Source of the DNA: Paenalicyclobacillus macrosporangiidus
GTDB lineage: Bacteria; Bacillota; Bacilli; Alicyclobacillales; Alicyclobacillaceae
Assembly: GCF_900116805.1 (NCBI RefSeq)
Contig: NZ_FPBV01000024.1
Location: forward strand, 1-49,708
DNA: 49,708 nucleotides
Reading direction: 5' to 3'
In this document: piece by piece, positions 1 to 7,680 of the stretch
Layout of the letters: the number at the start of each line of letters is the position of its first letter
Numbering within the stretch: the stretch's first letter is position 1
Program-made: the position numbers and the translations under genes
The notes under the pieces: generated by a model
Told to the model about the DNA's origin: nothing
What the model saw: the letters and a program-made list of their open reading frames with translations, nothing else
Database searches by the model: none

Positions 1-529
1 ACTAGTTGGTTGCGTCACTTTCTAGTAGACACGCACGGTGGCTTCGTCGTCAATTGTGAACGACGGATTTTACACCACTACTTGAGACTTTAACACGACG
101 TGGTTTGACGTGATGTTCTGTTAACCCAACGGTGACGTATGGCGGGTGAATGTGACGCTATGATTGGGGTCTGCTGAACGAACGGAAGGTCCTCTATCGG
201 CCAGGGTTTTTGGGCCCAGGACGTGAATTGATGTGCGAGCGTGTTTGTAGACAGGTATGCAAAATCCTTGCACACGGAGCACACATCGGTGTTCCGCGCA
301 AAGGAGAACCAACTTAATTTTTCCAACTCCTGAGTTGGTCCGGGCGTTTGGCACGTTTATCAAAGAGGTCGGTGGCCCGTCTGTGCGGTTTCGGGCATGC
401 AGGAGGCGGTGAAGGAGTCCGAGCGACTTTTCTCGTGACCCTGTGGTGACCACGGCACAGTTTGACACCATGATGTGACCACCACTTCGACCTTTTCACA
501 CAATCCAAAAATCTTTGACCCACAAGGCT
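1..529. other. Unexplained AT-richer region beyond the selC 3' end
   Basis: No convincing gene was found in this stretch on either strand. The longest open frames on the minus strand lack a Shine-Dalgarno site, have no recognisable motif and show unremarkable residue composition. Base composition is visibly less GC-rich than the haem genes that follow. There are short inverted repeats, for example CCAACT/AGTTGG around 323-338, but no T-rich terminator next to them. The region lies immediately 3' of a tRNA gene, a frequent integration target, so it could be the edge of an acquired segment or decayed DNA; no integrase, IR or duplicated tRNA end is visible here. Confidence 0.4.
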
Positions 530-626
530 TGGCGGGAACGTGTCGGAATCGAACCGACCGGCTACGCACCACGCCGCCCACTTGGCTTTGAAGGCCAGGA
601 GGGACACCAGTACCCCATCCGTTCCC
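530..626 (-). tRNA. selC: Selenocysteine tRNA, anticodon UCA
   Basis: This is a 97-nt tRNA-Sec with encoded CCA, close in layout to bacterial selC. The anticodon TCA lies at 589-591 in the loop CTTCAAA. The acceptor stem starts GGGAACG and is closed by CGTTCCC, discriminator G, then CCA. The T arm is GTCGG-TTCGATT-CCGAC. A long extra arm (about 22 nt, with CGGC/GCCG pairing) and an extended D stem (GGGGTA with TGTCCC, including G-U pairs) are the Sec hallmarks that separate it from tRNA-Leu/Ser and from UGA-suppressor tRNA-Trp. The eighth acceptor pair would be a G-A mismatch and the anticodon stem has one C-A mismatch. It delivers Sec to recoded UGA codons with SelB after SelA/SelD action; none of those genes is in the window. 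Confidence 0.93.
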
Positions 627-645
627 ACGGCGTCGGCCCGTCCCC

Positions 646-674
646 AGTATAGGCAGGACGGGCCCTCAACTCAA
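646..674 (-). promoter_or_regulatory. Sigma-A promoter of selC
   Basis: On the minus strand TTGAGT, a 17-bp spacer and TATACT lie about 20 bp upstream of the mature tRNA 5' end. The spacing is optimal and the position fits transcription of selC alone, separate from hemY upstream. Confidence 0.8.
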
Positions 675-739
675 GTACGCCTCCGCGCGACAACTCCGGC
701 CACTTTTCCTTCGCGGTGTCTCGGGCGGTGGACGAGTAC

Positions 740-759
740 AGCGGTCCCGAAGGACCGCT
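740..759 (-). terminator. Stable UUCG hairpin after the haem operon
   Basis: On the minus strand AGCGGTCC-TTCG-GGACCGCT forms a perfect 8-bp stem closed by a cUUCGg tetraloop, about 155 bp beyond the hemY stop and before the selC promoter. There is no U-run after it, so it is a terminator-like or 3'-stabilising hairpin rather than a classical intrinsic terminator. Confidence 0.45.
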
Positions 760-820
760 CATCGGCCAGGTGCTGCTGGGCCCATCGACTGTGTAGGGGA
801 GGGCGGCACCTGTCCGTGTC

Positions 821-910
821 CACCGGCCTGTTCACCGGCCTATGCACCGGCTCATTCACCGGCCCGTGCATCGGATTATTCACCGGGCCGTGCAACGGAT
901 GATTCGCCGG
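821..910. repeat. Degenerate 12-bp tandem repeat next to the hemY stop
   Basis: About seven units of 12 bp run without gaps from 821 to 904 (pattern CACCGGCCNNTN: CACCGGCCTGTT, CACCGGCCTATG, CACCGGCTCATT, CACCGGCCCGTG, CATCGGATTATT, CACCGGGCCGTG, CAACGGATGATT), with further CACCGG/CGCCGG echoes to about 935. The array ends within 10 bp of the hemY stop codon at 914-916. Because 12 is a multiple of three, every frame reads a four-residue peptide repeat, but no frame has a ribosome site and I do not call it coding. Confidence 0.8.
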
Positions 911-913
911 CCC

Positions 914-2440
914 TTACTCACCGGCCTGTCCGCCGGGCTGCCCGGTTGGCGGTTGCTCACGACGGCGCGCTACCAGGTGCTCAAAGACCCGTTCGGCAGC
1001 TCGCTGTCCGTCCGCGATGCAGTCCGGGACGCCGACGCCCCGGTAGGCCGCGCCCGCGAGGGCGACACCCGGAAGGGTGCGTTGGACCGACTCGTCGACC
1101 TGGGCCACGAGGGACAGGTGTCCGACGTCGTACTGGGGCATGGCGTGCTTCCAGCGGGTGACGATGGTGAACCACGGGGAGGCGTCCAATTGGATGAGCC
1201 GGCTCAGCTCGCGCCGGACCATCGCGACCATCTCCGCGTCGGTCTGCTGGAGGCCCTCCTGCTGCCCGTCCCGTCCCACGTAGCAGCGCAGCAGGATGCC
1301 CTTTCCGCCGGCGGCGTGGGGCCACTTGCTCGACACCCAAGTGCACGCGGTGATCCCGAGCCCCTCCTGGCGCGGCACGACGAATCCGGACGCGTCCAGA
1401 CGGGCGGGTACGCTGTCCGGGCGGAAGCCGAGGATCACGGTGGCCGTGGAGACGTACCGCACGTTCTCCAGGCGGCTGGCGACGGGGCAGAGCGGTCCCA
1501 CCAGGCGTGCGGCGGCGTGGGCTGGGGTCGCGACAATCACCGCGTCCGCCGTCAACCGCTCATCCCCGTCCGGACCCGTGATGTCGACGGCGTAGCCGTC
1601 GACGGTCCGTTGGATGGACACCGCCGCCGTTCGGGTCCGGATGTCCGCCCACTCGTACAGGGTGTCGTACAGCCGTTCCACCAGTGTCTCCAACCCGGAA
1701 CGCAGGGTGACGAAGACGCTGCGGACGTTCTCCCCGGGTCTGCGCTGCTCCGGAGCGGCCGCACGGGAGGCGGCTGCGCGGGCCGCTGCCCGGCGCTCGC
1801 GGATGGAGCCGAGGATGAGGCTGCGGTACTGCTCCTCCAGCCGGCGGAACTGAGGGGCGGTCGCGAGGAGGCTTAGCCGGTCGATGCTCCCCGCGTAGAT
1901 GCCTGCCAACAGGGGCTCGGCGATGTGATCGACCACCTCATCGCCGACACGGCGGCGGAGGAACGCCCCTACCGATTCGTCTTCGTCCCGGTTTCCGCGT
2001 GGCAGGACGAGATCCCACAGGGCTCGCGCCTTGCCGGCGGGGGACAGGAGGCGTGTACGGGCAAAGGGCGTCCAACGGGTGGGGATGCCCATGTTGGTCC
2101 CGGGCGGGATGGGTTCAAGCCGCCCGCGAAAGGCGATGTACGTCTTGGTGGCCTGCGGGCTGGTGCCGACCATCTCCCCTTCCACACCCAGGCGGCGGAT
2201 GAGGCCCACGCCCGCGGGTTTTCGCGCCAGCAGCGAATCCGGCCCCGCCTCCATGACAAAGCCGTGCTCCCGGTAGGTGCGGACCTTCCCGCCGACCCGG
2301 CTGGCCTGTTCCAACAGCGTGACGCGGATGGGCATCCGTTCGCCATCCGCGCGGTCCTTCAACGCGAGCGCCGCGGCGAGGCCCGTGATCCCGCCGCCGA
2401 TGATCACGACCCGCGTGCGCTGTCCTGCCGGATCACTCAT
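914..2440 (-). CDS. hemY: Coproporphyrinogen III oxidase / protoporphyrinogen oxidase, HemY type
   Basis: This 508-aa FAD enzyme oxidises coproporphyrinogen III to coproporphyrin III in the Gram-positive haem route (the family also accepts protoporphyrinogen IX). The N-terminus has the dinucleotide fold VVIIGGGITGLA at residues 11-22 and the C-terminus has the second FAD-contact region AGAAYRGVGVPDCI near residue 455-470, as in the PPOX/amine-oxidase family. It is somewhat longer than the usual ~470 aa; an Ala/Arg-rich segment near residues 205-225 accounts for part of this. The start overlaps the end of hemH by 8 nt, so the two are translationally coupled. hemE and hemH upstream on the same strand make the haem role secure. 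No hemQ is visible in the window. Confidence 0.95.
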   Translation of the reverse strand: MSDPAGQRTRVVIIGGGITGLAAALALKDRADGERMPIRVTLLEQASRVGGKVRTYREHGFVMEAGPDSLLARKPAGVGLIRRLGVEGEMVGTSPQATKTYIAFRGRLEPIPPGTNMGIPTRWTPFARTRLLSPAGKARALWDLVLPRGNRDEDESVGAFLRRRVGDEVVDHIAEPLLAGIYAGSIDRLSLLATAPQFRRLEEQYRSLILGSIRERRAAARAAASRAAAPEQRRPGENVRSVFVTLRSGLETLVERLYDTLYEWADIRTRTAAVSIQRTVDGYAVDITGPDGDERLTADAVIVATPAHAAARLVGPLCPVASRLENVRYVSTATVILGFRPDSVPARLDASGFVVPRQEGLGITACTWVSSKWPHAAGGKGILLRCYVGRDGQQEGLQQTDAEMVAMVRRELSRLIQLDASPWFTIVTRWKHAMPQYDVGHLSLVAQVDESVQRTLPGVALAGAAYRGVGVPDCIADGQRAAERVFEHLVARRREQPPTGQPGGQAGE

Positions 2441-3434
2441 CGTGATCGCCCCGGGCCGCCCGGGCCCGGACCACGTCCGCGAGACCGGCGATGAACAGCG
2501 GATCGTCGTTCAACGACGCGGTGCGCACCAACTGGACGCCCAGTTCGGCGGCGAGGCGCTGGCAGTCGATGTCCACGTCGTACAACACCTCCAGGTGATC
2601 AGCCACAAAACCAGCAGGGCAGACGACCAGGCGCCGGCGGCCCTGCCCGGCCAACTGCCGGATGACGTCGAGGATGTCCGGCCCGAGCCAACGGTCGTCG
2701 GTGCGGCCCGCGCTCTGCCAGGCGAAGGTGTAATCCGTGACGCCGGCCAGGCGCGCAACCGCTTCGCCGGTCTCGCGCAGTTGGCGGGGATACGGGTCAT
2801 CCGCTTCCAGAATCCGCTCCGGCAGGCTGTGCGCCGAAAAGATGACGGTGGCCGGCGTGCCGCCAGGCGTACCGTCAGAGGCCGAGGGGGCGGACCGGCC
2901 ATCGGACACCGCGCCGTCCGAAGGCGCACCCGCGGACAGCCGGGCGAGGGCCGCCGTCACCCGCTCCGCCAGCGCCTGCAGGAATTGCGGCTGCAGGTGC
3001 CAACTGTCCACGTGCCACAGGCGCGGGCCCGCCTCCGCCGCGGCCTGGTCTGCCGCGGTCTGGTAGCTCTTCACGCTCATCGTCGAGTAGTGCGGCGCCA
3101 GGACGAGGGTCACCGCTGTCTTGACGCCCGACGCAGCCATCTCCCGGACGATGTCCTGGATGAACGGCCGGGTGTGCTTCATGCCCAGAAACACCCGCCA
3201 CCGCCCCGGTCCGTCGATGGCATCCAGCCGCGCCTGCAGAGCGGCCGCCTGCCGGCGGGTGATGTCGTTGAGCGGGGAGACCCCGCCGATGGCCTGGTAA
3301 CGGGCCTTGAGATCCGCCAGCAACTCCGGGGTCGGCGGCCGCCCGTGCCGGATGTGGGTATAGTACGCCTCCACCTCGTCGAGACTCGCGGGAGTGCCGT
3401 AGGCCATCAGGAGGACGCCCCTCGGTTCTGTCAT
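2433..3434 (-). CDS. hemH: Coproporphyrin III ferrochelatase
   Basis: This 333-aa class of ferrochelatase inserts Fe2+ into coproporphyrin III (CpfC activity in Firmicutes). The family motif SAHSLPE is at residues 200-206, with the metal-binding histidine at 202, and the C-terminal FVADHLEVLYDVD contains the conserved glutamate. The N-terminal MAYGTPASLDEVEAYYTHIR stretch is typical. A low-complexity Ser/Gly/Ala/Asp insertion lies at about residues 167-195, just before the catalytic motif, and may be a surface loop. Its start overlaps the hemE end by 4 nt and its end overlaps hemY, giving one tightly coupled hemE-hemH-hemY operon. Confidence 0.95.
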   Translation of the reverse strand: MTEPRGVLLMAYGTPASLDEVEAYYTHIRHGRPPTPELLADLKARYQAIGGVSPLNDITRRQAAALQARLDAIDGPGRWRVFLGMKHTRPFIQDIVREMAASGVKTAVTLVLAPHYSTMSVKSYQTAADQAAAEAGPRLWHVDSWHLQPQFLQALAERVTAALARLSAGAPSDGAVSDGRSAPSASDGTPGGTPATVIFSAHSLPERILEADDPYPRQLRETGEAVARLAGVTDYTFAWQSAGRTDDRWLGPDILDVIRQLAGQGRRRLVVCPAGFVADHLEVLYDVDIDCQRLAAELGVQLVRTASLNDDPLFIAGLADVVRARAARGDHDE

Positions 3435-4492
3435 GCGTCATTCCTCCCCGCGCCGATGCGCAGCGCGCTGTATTCGTGGACGAATTCGGTCAAACGGCGC
3501 AGCGTGTCGACGGCCACCGGTGGCTGGTGAAAGACCACGCCGTGACCGAGGTTGAAGATGAAGCCGTCGGCTTCCAAACCTTGATCGATCACGCTGCGCG
3601 CCCGCCGCTCAATCTCCGACCAGGGGGCCAGGAGCAGGGCGGGGTCCAGGTTGCCCTGGATGGCCACGCCTCCGCCCGTGCGGCGTCTTGCCTCGCGGAT
3701 GGACACCCGCCAGTCGATTCCGACGACGTTCGCCCCGGCCTCCGCGAACATCGGCAGCAGTTCGCCGGTGCCCACCCCGAAATAGATGGCGGGGACGCCC
3801 GTGTCCGCGATCGCCGCGAAAATGCGCCGCATGGCGGGCAGGACGTGCGCCTGGAAATCCTCCGGGGCGAGGCTGCCGACCCAGCTGTCGAACACTTGCA
3901 CCGCGGCGGCCCCGGCCTCAATCTGCATCCGGAGGTAGCGGATGACCACGTCCGCGAGCTTGTCCATCAGGGACTGCCACACCGCCGGCTCGGACCACAT
4001 GAGGCGCTTGGTTTTGAGGTAATCCCGCGATGGCCGGCCTTCGACGATGTAACTGGCGAGTGTAAACGGGGCCCCCGCGAATCCAATCAACGGCACGTCG
4101 ACGTTGTCGCAGATGAGGCGAACGCTCTCGGCCACGTAGGGCAGTTCGGCGGCGGGATCGTACACCCGAAGGCGCGCCACGTCGGAGGCAGACTGCACGG
4201 GATTGCGGGTCACGGGCCCGACGTGTTCCACGATGTCGAAGTCGATCCCCATGGGTCCCAAGGGGACCATGATATCGGAAAAGAGAATGGCCGCGTCGAC
4301 CCCGAGCTGGGTGACCGGCAGCCGGGTCACCTCCATGCACAGCTCGGGGATGCGGCAGATGTCCAGCAAGGAGTAGCGTTCGCGCAGTTGCCGGTACTCC
4401 GGTTGATAGCGTCCGGCCTGGCGCATGTACCACACCGGCACGTACGGCACGGACTGCCGCCGGCAGGCGAGCAAAAACGGGTGTTCGGCCAT
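3431..4492 (-). CDS. hemE: Uroporphyrinogen III decarboxylase
   Basis: The 353-aa product decarboxylates the four acetate side chains of uroporphyrinogen III to give coproporphyrinogen III in the cytoplasm. Both family signatures are present: YMRQAGRYQPEYR at residues 22-34, with the substrate-binding arginines, and GFAGAPFTLASYIVEG in the middle of the chain. Length is normal for the family. It is the first gene of the minus-strand haem operon and has a good sigma-A promoter just upstream. The ATG start gives the usual short N-terminus before the PVWYMRQAGRY motif. Confidence 0.97.
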   Translation of the reverse strand: MAEHPFLLACRRQSVPYVPVWYMRQAGRYQPEYRQLRERYSLLDICRIPELCMEVTRLPVTQLGVDAAILFSDIMVPLGPMGIDFDIVEHVGPVTRNPVQSASDVARLRVYDPAAELPYVAESVRLICDNVDVPLIGFAGAPFTLASYIVEGRPSRDYLKTKRLMWSEPAVWQSLMDKLADVVIRYLRMQIEAGAAAVQVFDSWVGSLAPEDFQAHVLPAMRRIFAAIADTGVPAIYFGVGTGELLPMFAEAGANVVGIDWRVSIREARRRTGGGVAIQGNLDPALLLAPWSEIERRARSVIDQGLEADGFIFNLGHGVVFHQPPVAVDTLRRLTEFVHEYSALRIGAGRNDA

Positions 4493-4559
4493 CAGCGTCC
4501 TCTTCTCTGTCTGTCATACGGATACCGGAGAGCATGTTTCATCCGGCATTTCTTCCCTA

Positions 4560-4589
4560 GTTATACCGATTGCAGATGCGGTGATGCAA
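4560..4589 (-). promoter_or_regulatory. Probable sigma-A promoter of hemE-hemH-hemY
   Basis: On the minus strand TTGCAT, 18 bp, TATAAC lies about 70 bp upstream of the hemE start codon. It is divergent from the bacilliredoxin promoter at 4638-4666. Confidence 0.65.
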
Positions 4590-4637
4590 CCGCGGCGGGA
4601 CGAGGGTGGCGGAATCGGGGACGGACGTTCGCCGAAC

Positions 4638-4666
4638 TGTCAATTGCCCGCGCGGCCAGGTATAAT
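4638..4666 (+). promoter_or_regulatory. Probable promoter of the bacilliredoxin gene
   Basis: A perfect TATAAT at 4661-4666 has a weak -35 (TGTCAA) 17 bp upstream. The start codon follows about 50 bp downstream. Confidence 0.6.
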
Positions 4667-4716
4667 ACGGATAGGGAGGCCGGGGTTGACACCGGCTGAG
4701 TGGGAGGTGTCCGACA

Positions 4717-5145
4717 GTGACCATGGAACTCGACTTTTACGCCATGATGGTGCAGCCGATGCGGGATGAATTGACGCAGATCGGATTCGAGGAGCTCCGC
4801 ACACCGGAGGAGGTGGACCGGGTGATGCAGGAGAAGACGGGCACCACCCTGGTGTTTGTCAACTCCGTGTGCGGCTGCGCCGGCGGGATCGCCCGGCCGG
4901 GTGTGGCGTTGGCGTTGCAACAGGAGAATCGCCCGGACCGTTTGGTGACGGTGTTCGCCGGCCAGGACAAAGAGGCGACCGCGCGGGCGCGCGAATACTT
5001 TGAGAACAACCCGCCCTCGTCGCCGTCCATCTGGCTGTTCAAAGACGGGAAGCTGGTGGACCAACTGCACCGCAGCGATATCGAGGGGACGAGCGCCGAG
5101 CACGTCGCCGATCGGCTGCGGGCGATGTTCAACCAGTACTGCTGA
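4717..5145 (+). CDS. brxB: Bacilliredoxin, BrxA/BrxB (DUF1094) family
   Basis: This 142-aa cytoplasmic thioredoxin-like protein should remove bacillithiol from S-bacillithiolated proteins. The CGC redox motif is at residues 52-54 within NSVCGCAGGIARP, followed by the family block TVFAGQDKEATARAREYF and the PPSSPS loop. Length matches Bacillus BrxA/BrxB; I cannot decide firmly between the paralogues. The GTG at 4717 has a GGGAGGTG ribosome site 8 nt upstream; an in-frame ATG at 4723 is the alternative. It implies that this organism makes bacillithiol. The gene stands alone, followed by a terminator. Confidence 0.93.
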   Translation: MTMELDFYAMMVQPMRDELTQIGFEELRTPEEVDRVMQEKTGTTLVFVNSVCGCAGGIARPGVALALQQENRPDRLVTVFAGQDKEATARAREYFENNPPSSPSIWLFKDGKLVDQLHRSDIEGTSAEHVADRLRAMFNQYC

Positions 5146-5165
5146 GCGTTCGGCATAGCGAAGGG

Positions 5166-5193
5166 GCCGCCCGGATGGGCGGCTTTCCTCTTT
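5166..5193 (+). terminator. Intrinsic terminator after the bacilliredoxin gene
   Basis: GCCGCCC-GGAT-GGGCGGC forms a 7-bp GC stem followed by the T-rich tail TTTCCTCTTT, 20 bp after the stop codon. Confidence 0.88.
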
Positions 5194-5262
5194 ATTGGTG
5201 TAGGTGCCAGCGCGCTGGGCTGTGATACAATGGATAGGACATCGTCCGAGGGGGGACCGCGG

Positions 5263-5931
5263 GTGGCCGTTATCACGGGGGAGAAGCCGTACCGCACGGC
5301 GCAGGAAGCGTTGACGCACGTGAAGAACATCTTTTGTGTAGGGCGCAATTACCGCGATCACGCGGCGGAGTTGGGCAACGACGTCCCGTCCAAGCCGATG
5401 ATCTTCGGCAAGTCAACCCATGCCTTGGCCGTCGCCGACGGGGTGGTGCGTGTGCCGGCGGGGCGTGAGAACATCCATCATGAGCTGGAGATTGTGCTGT
5501 GGATGAAAGGACCCTACCAGCCGGGAGCGGCGCTGTCCGATGTGGTCGGCGGCATCGCCCTGGGCCTCGACCTGACCGACCGGGACGCTCAGACGGAGCT
5601 GAAGAAGGCGGGGCATCCGTGGGAGCTGGCCAAGGGGTTCCAGGGGTCGGCCGTGATCACCGACTTTTACGAGGTGGCCGACTGGAACGCCCTGCTCGAG
5701 ACCCCGTTTGAGTTGCGCATCAACGGGCGAATCGCCCAGTCCGGGCAGGCCAAGGACATGATCTTTTCGTTCGACACCCTGATTGGCTATGTCCGCACGC
5801 ACTTCGGTCTCGATGCGGACGACCTGCTGTTCACGGGGACACCGGCCGGGGTCGGCCCGCTCCGCGCCGGGGATGAGCTGGAGCTCGTCATGGACGGGCG
5901 CGTCTGGGGCCGCTGTCGTGTCGCCCAGTGA
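5263..5931 (+). CDS. Fumarylacetoacetate hydrolase (FAH) family protein
   Basis: The 222-aa product is a single-domain FAH-fold enzyme. Visible family features are FCVGRNYRDHAAE near the N-terminus, the metal-binding HHELEIVLWM (ligand glutamates), LGLDLTDRDAQ, and the C-terminal LLFTGTPAGVGPL. Members act as acylpyruvases, oxaloacetate decarboxylases/tautomerases or ring-cleavage hydrolases, and the sequence alone does not settle which. I prefer the GTG at 5263, because GAGGGGG lies 7 nt upstream; an in-frame ATG at 5230 overlaps a likely -10 element (TACAAT, 5226-5231) and has no ribosome site. No aromatic-catabolism genes are nearby. Confidence 0.9.
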   Translation: MAVITGEKPYRTAQEALTHVKNIFCVGRNYRDHAAELGNDVPSKPMIFGKSTHALAVADGVVRVPAGRENIHHELEIVLWMKGPYQPGAALSDVVGGIALGLDLTDRDAQTELKKAGHPWELAKGFQGSAVITDFYEVADWNALLETPFELRINGRIAQSGQAKDMIFSFDTLIGYVRTHFGLDADDLLFTGTPAGVGPLRAGDELELVMDGRVWGRCRVAQ

Positions 5932-5974
5932 CGTTGGCGCCGTCGAAGGGCCACCGTAAGGAGGGGATGTGCCG

Positions 5975-6646
5975 ATGCCACGCACGCACGGGATGGAAGA
6001 ATATTTGGAAGGAATCTATGTCCTGCAGGCGGAAGGGGTCACGGTGCTCTCCTCCGTGCTGGCCGACTACCTGGGCGTGTCACGGCCGACCGTGTCGCAG
6101 ACGATTGCGCGGCTGACGTCGGCCGGGTACGTGCGATTCGGGGAGGGCAAGGAGCTGCTGCTCACGGACAGGGGGCTGGAGTTGGCCGAATCCATCGTCC
6201 GCAGGCACCGGCTCTTGGAGCGCTGGCTGACGGATGAATTGGGCCTCGACTGGGCGGACGCCCACGTCGAGGCGGGCCGCTTGGAGCACGCTGTCTCCCC
6301 GCTCGTCGAGGAGCGCCTGATGGAACGCCTGGGCCGGCCAACCACCTGTCCGCACGGCAACATCATCCCCGGCTCCGGGGCCAACCTGCCGCCGAGCCAG
6401 CCGTTGACGGAGGTGAAGGGTCCGGCCGAAGTGAAGGTGGTGCGCATCCTCGAGCAGGCGGAGGAAGATCTGGACCTCCTGCGGTTTTTGTACCGGGCTG
6501 GCATCGTGCCTGGGGCGGCCATCCGCCGCGGAGAGGCTGCGAGCCCTTATGAGGCCGGCGTTCCCGTCGAGGTCGGCGGCCAGCGGTATGCGCTGGACGA
6601 GGAGGTGGCGCGGCGCATCCTGGTGGCGCTCCCGGATCCGGCATAA
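5975..6646 (+). CDS. DtxR/MntR-family metal-dependent repressor with FeoA-like C-terminal domain
   Basis: The 223-aa regulator has an N-terminal winged helix (LADYLGVSRPTVSQTIARL, about residues 29-47), a dimerisation/metal domain with RRHRLLERWL (His79), and a C-terminal SH3/FeoA-like domain from about residue 145. Metal residues can be matched by eye: Met7, His79, His97, Glu104 and His105 are present, but the position of DtxR Cys102 / MntR Glu99 is Gly101 (HVEAGRLEH). The metal (Mn or Fe) is therefore uncertain. The ATG at 5975 sits 8 nt after AAGGAGGGG; a GTG 6 nt earlier is too close to that site. It follows the FAH gene by 43 bp and could be co-transcribed. No transporter gene is adjacent. 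Confidence 0.88.
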   Translation: MPRTHGMEEYLEGIYVLQAEGVTVLSSVLADYLGVSRPTVSQTIARLTSAGYVRFGEGKELLLTDRGLELAESIVRRHRLLERWLTDELGLDWADAHVEAGRLEHAVSPLVEERLMERLGRPTTCPHGNIIPGSGANLPPSQPLTEVKGPAEVKVVRILEQAEEDLDLLRFLYRAGIVPGAAIRRGEAASPYEAGVPVEVGGQRYALDEEVARRILVALPDPA

Positions 6647-6699
6647 AAGCGGCCGGTGTGGTTCAGCTTAAAGGGCGGAGCCGCAAAGGGAGTGTTCAC

Positions 6700-7542
6700 A
6701 TGCGCCGTGTTGTCTTTCGGAGAGGTTGGTTGTGTGGTCTGTGCGCCATTCTGCTGGGCGTGCTCTTCGCCATGCCCGCCGACGCAGCGGCCCGGCGCGT
6801 GGGGATCAATGCCCGGGCCGCCGTGGTGATGGACGCCGAGAGCGGAACCCTCCTGTACAGCAAGAACGCCGACCTTCCGCTGTATCCTGCCAGCACCACG
6901 AAATTGATGACCGCCATCCTGTTGGTCACCCATCTGAATCCCGAGGATCCCGTGTACGTCAGTGAGGAGGCGGCGCGGCAGCCGAGCGTGCGGTTGGGGC
7001 TCAAACCGGATACGACTATCACCGCCGAGGACGCACTGCACGCCGTCCTGATGAAAAGCGCCAACGACGTCGCCTACGCCGTCGCCCAGACGGTCGGCGG
7101 GTCCCAGGAAGGGTTCGCGCGCATGATGAACCTCAAGGCGCGCCTCATCGGATGCACGCACACCAACTTCGTCACGCCCAACGGGCTGCACGAGGATGAA
7201 CACCTGTCCACCGCGCACGACATCGCGCTCATTCTGCGCGAAGCCCTTCGCCATCCGCGCATCGTCGCAGCCCTGCAGACCAAGCAGTACACGGTGGCCG
7301 GCAAGACCTTCCGCAACGGCAACCGGTTCCTGTACCTGGAGGCTCCGCCGTTCGGCGAAGTGATTGGCGGCAAGACCGGATACACCTCCAAAGCGATGTA
7401 CTGTCTGGCGTTCGCGGCGCGTCAGGACGGCAGGGTCCGCATCTCGGTGGTGCTCGGCGCTCCCCGAAAGAGCCTGATGTACCGGGAGACTCGCCGGCTG
7501 CTCGAGTATGCGCAGCAGGACGCCCGCGTCCAGTTGGTGTGA
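6700..7542 (+). CDS. Short D-alanyl-D-alanine carboxypeptidase (PBP5/DacF family)
   Basis: The 280-aa secreted or membrane-associated serine peptidase trims D-Ala from peptidoglycan stem peptides. A signal peptide occupies about residues 1-30 (Arg-rich start, LCAILLGVLFAMPADAA). The three active-site motifs are present: S65-T-T-K68, S120-A-N122 and K225-T-G227. It lacks the C-terminal PBP5_C beta domain and membrane anchor of full-length DacF (about 390 aa). The ATG at 6700 is preceded by AAAGGGAG; longer upstream in-frame starts would disrupt the signal peptide. DacF-type enzymes are often sporulation-linked, but nothing here proves that timing. Confidence 0.93.
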   Translation: MRRVVFRRGWLCGLCAILLGVLFAMPADAAARRVGINARAAVVMDAESGTLLYSKNADLPLYPASTTKLMTAILLVTHLNPEDPVYVSEEAARQPSVRLGLKPDTTITAEDALHAVLMKSANDVAYAVAQTVGGSQEGFARMMNLKARLIGCTHTNFVTPNGLHEDEHLSTAHDIALILREALRHPRIVAALQTKQYTVAGKTFRNGNRFLYLEAPPFGEVIGGKTGYTSKAMYCLAFAARQDGRVRISVVLGAPRKSLMYRETRRLLEYAQQDARVQLV

Positions 7543-7680
7543 AGCACGGGCGAACCGATCCCATCCCCCGTTTGACAAGCCATAAGGAAACGAATGGAAA
7601 CAAGCCGTGCCCACATACACATACGGTGATTGGGCGGTGAACCGGGACGGGGACCGCCGCAGGCTGCCGCGTGGGAGGGG

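Noticed and set aside
90-471. Minus-strand frames near the window start as a possible selenoprotein or small gene
   Set aside because: No ribosome site, no CxxU-like motif and no recognisable domain.
821-935. Possible CRISPR array
   Set aside because: Units are only 12 bp, contiguous and diverged, with no spacers.
842-1876. Long plus-strand frame opposite hemY
   Set aside because: It is a GC-rich antisense shadow of hemY, with no ribosome site or family motif.
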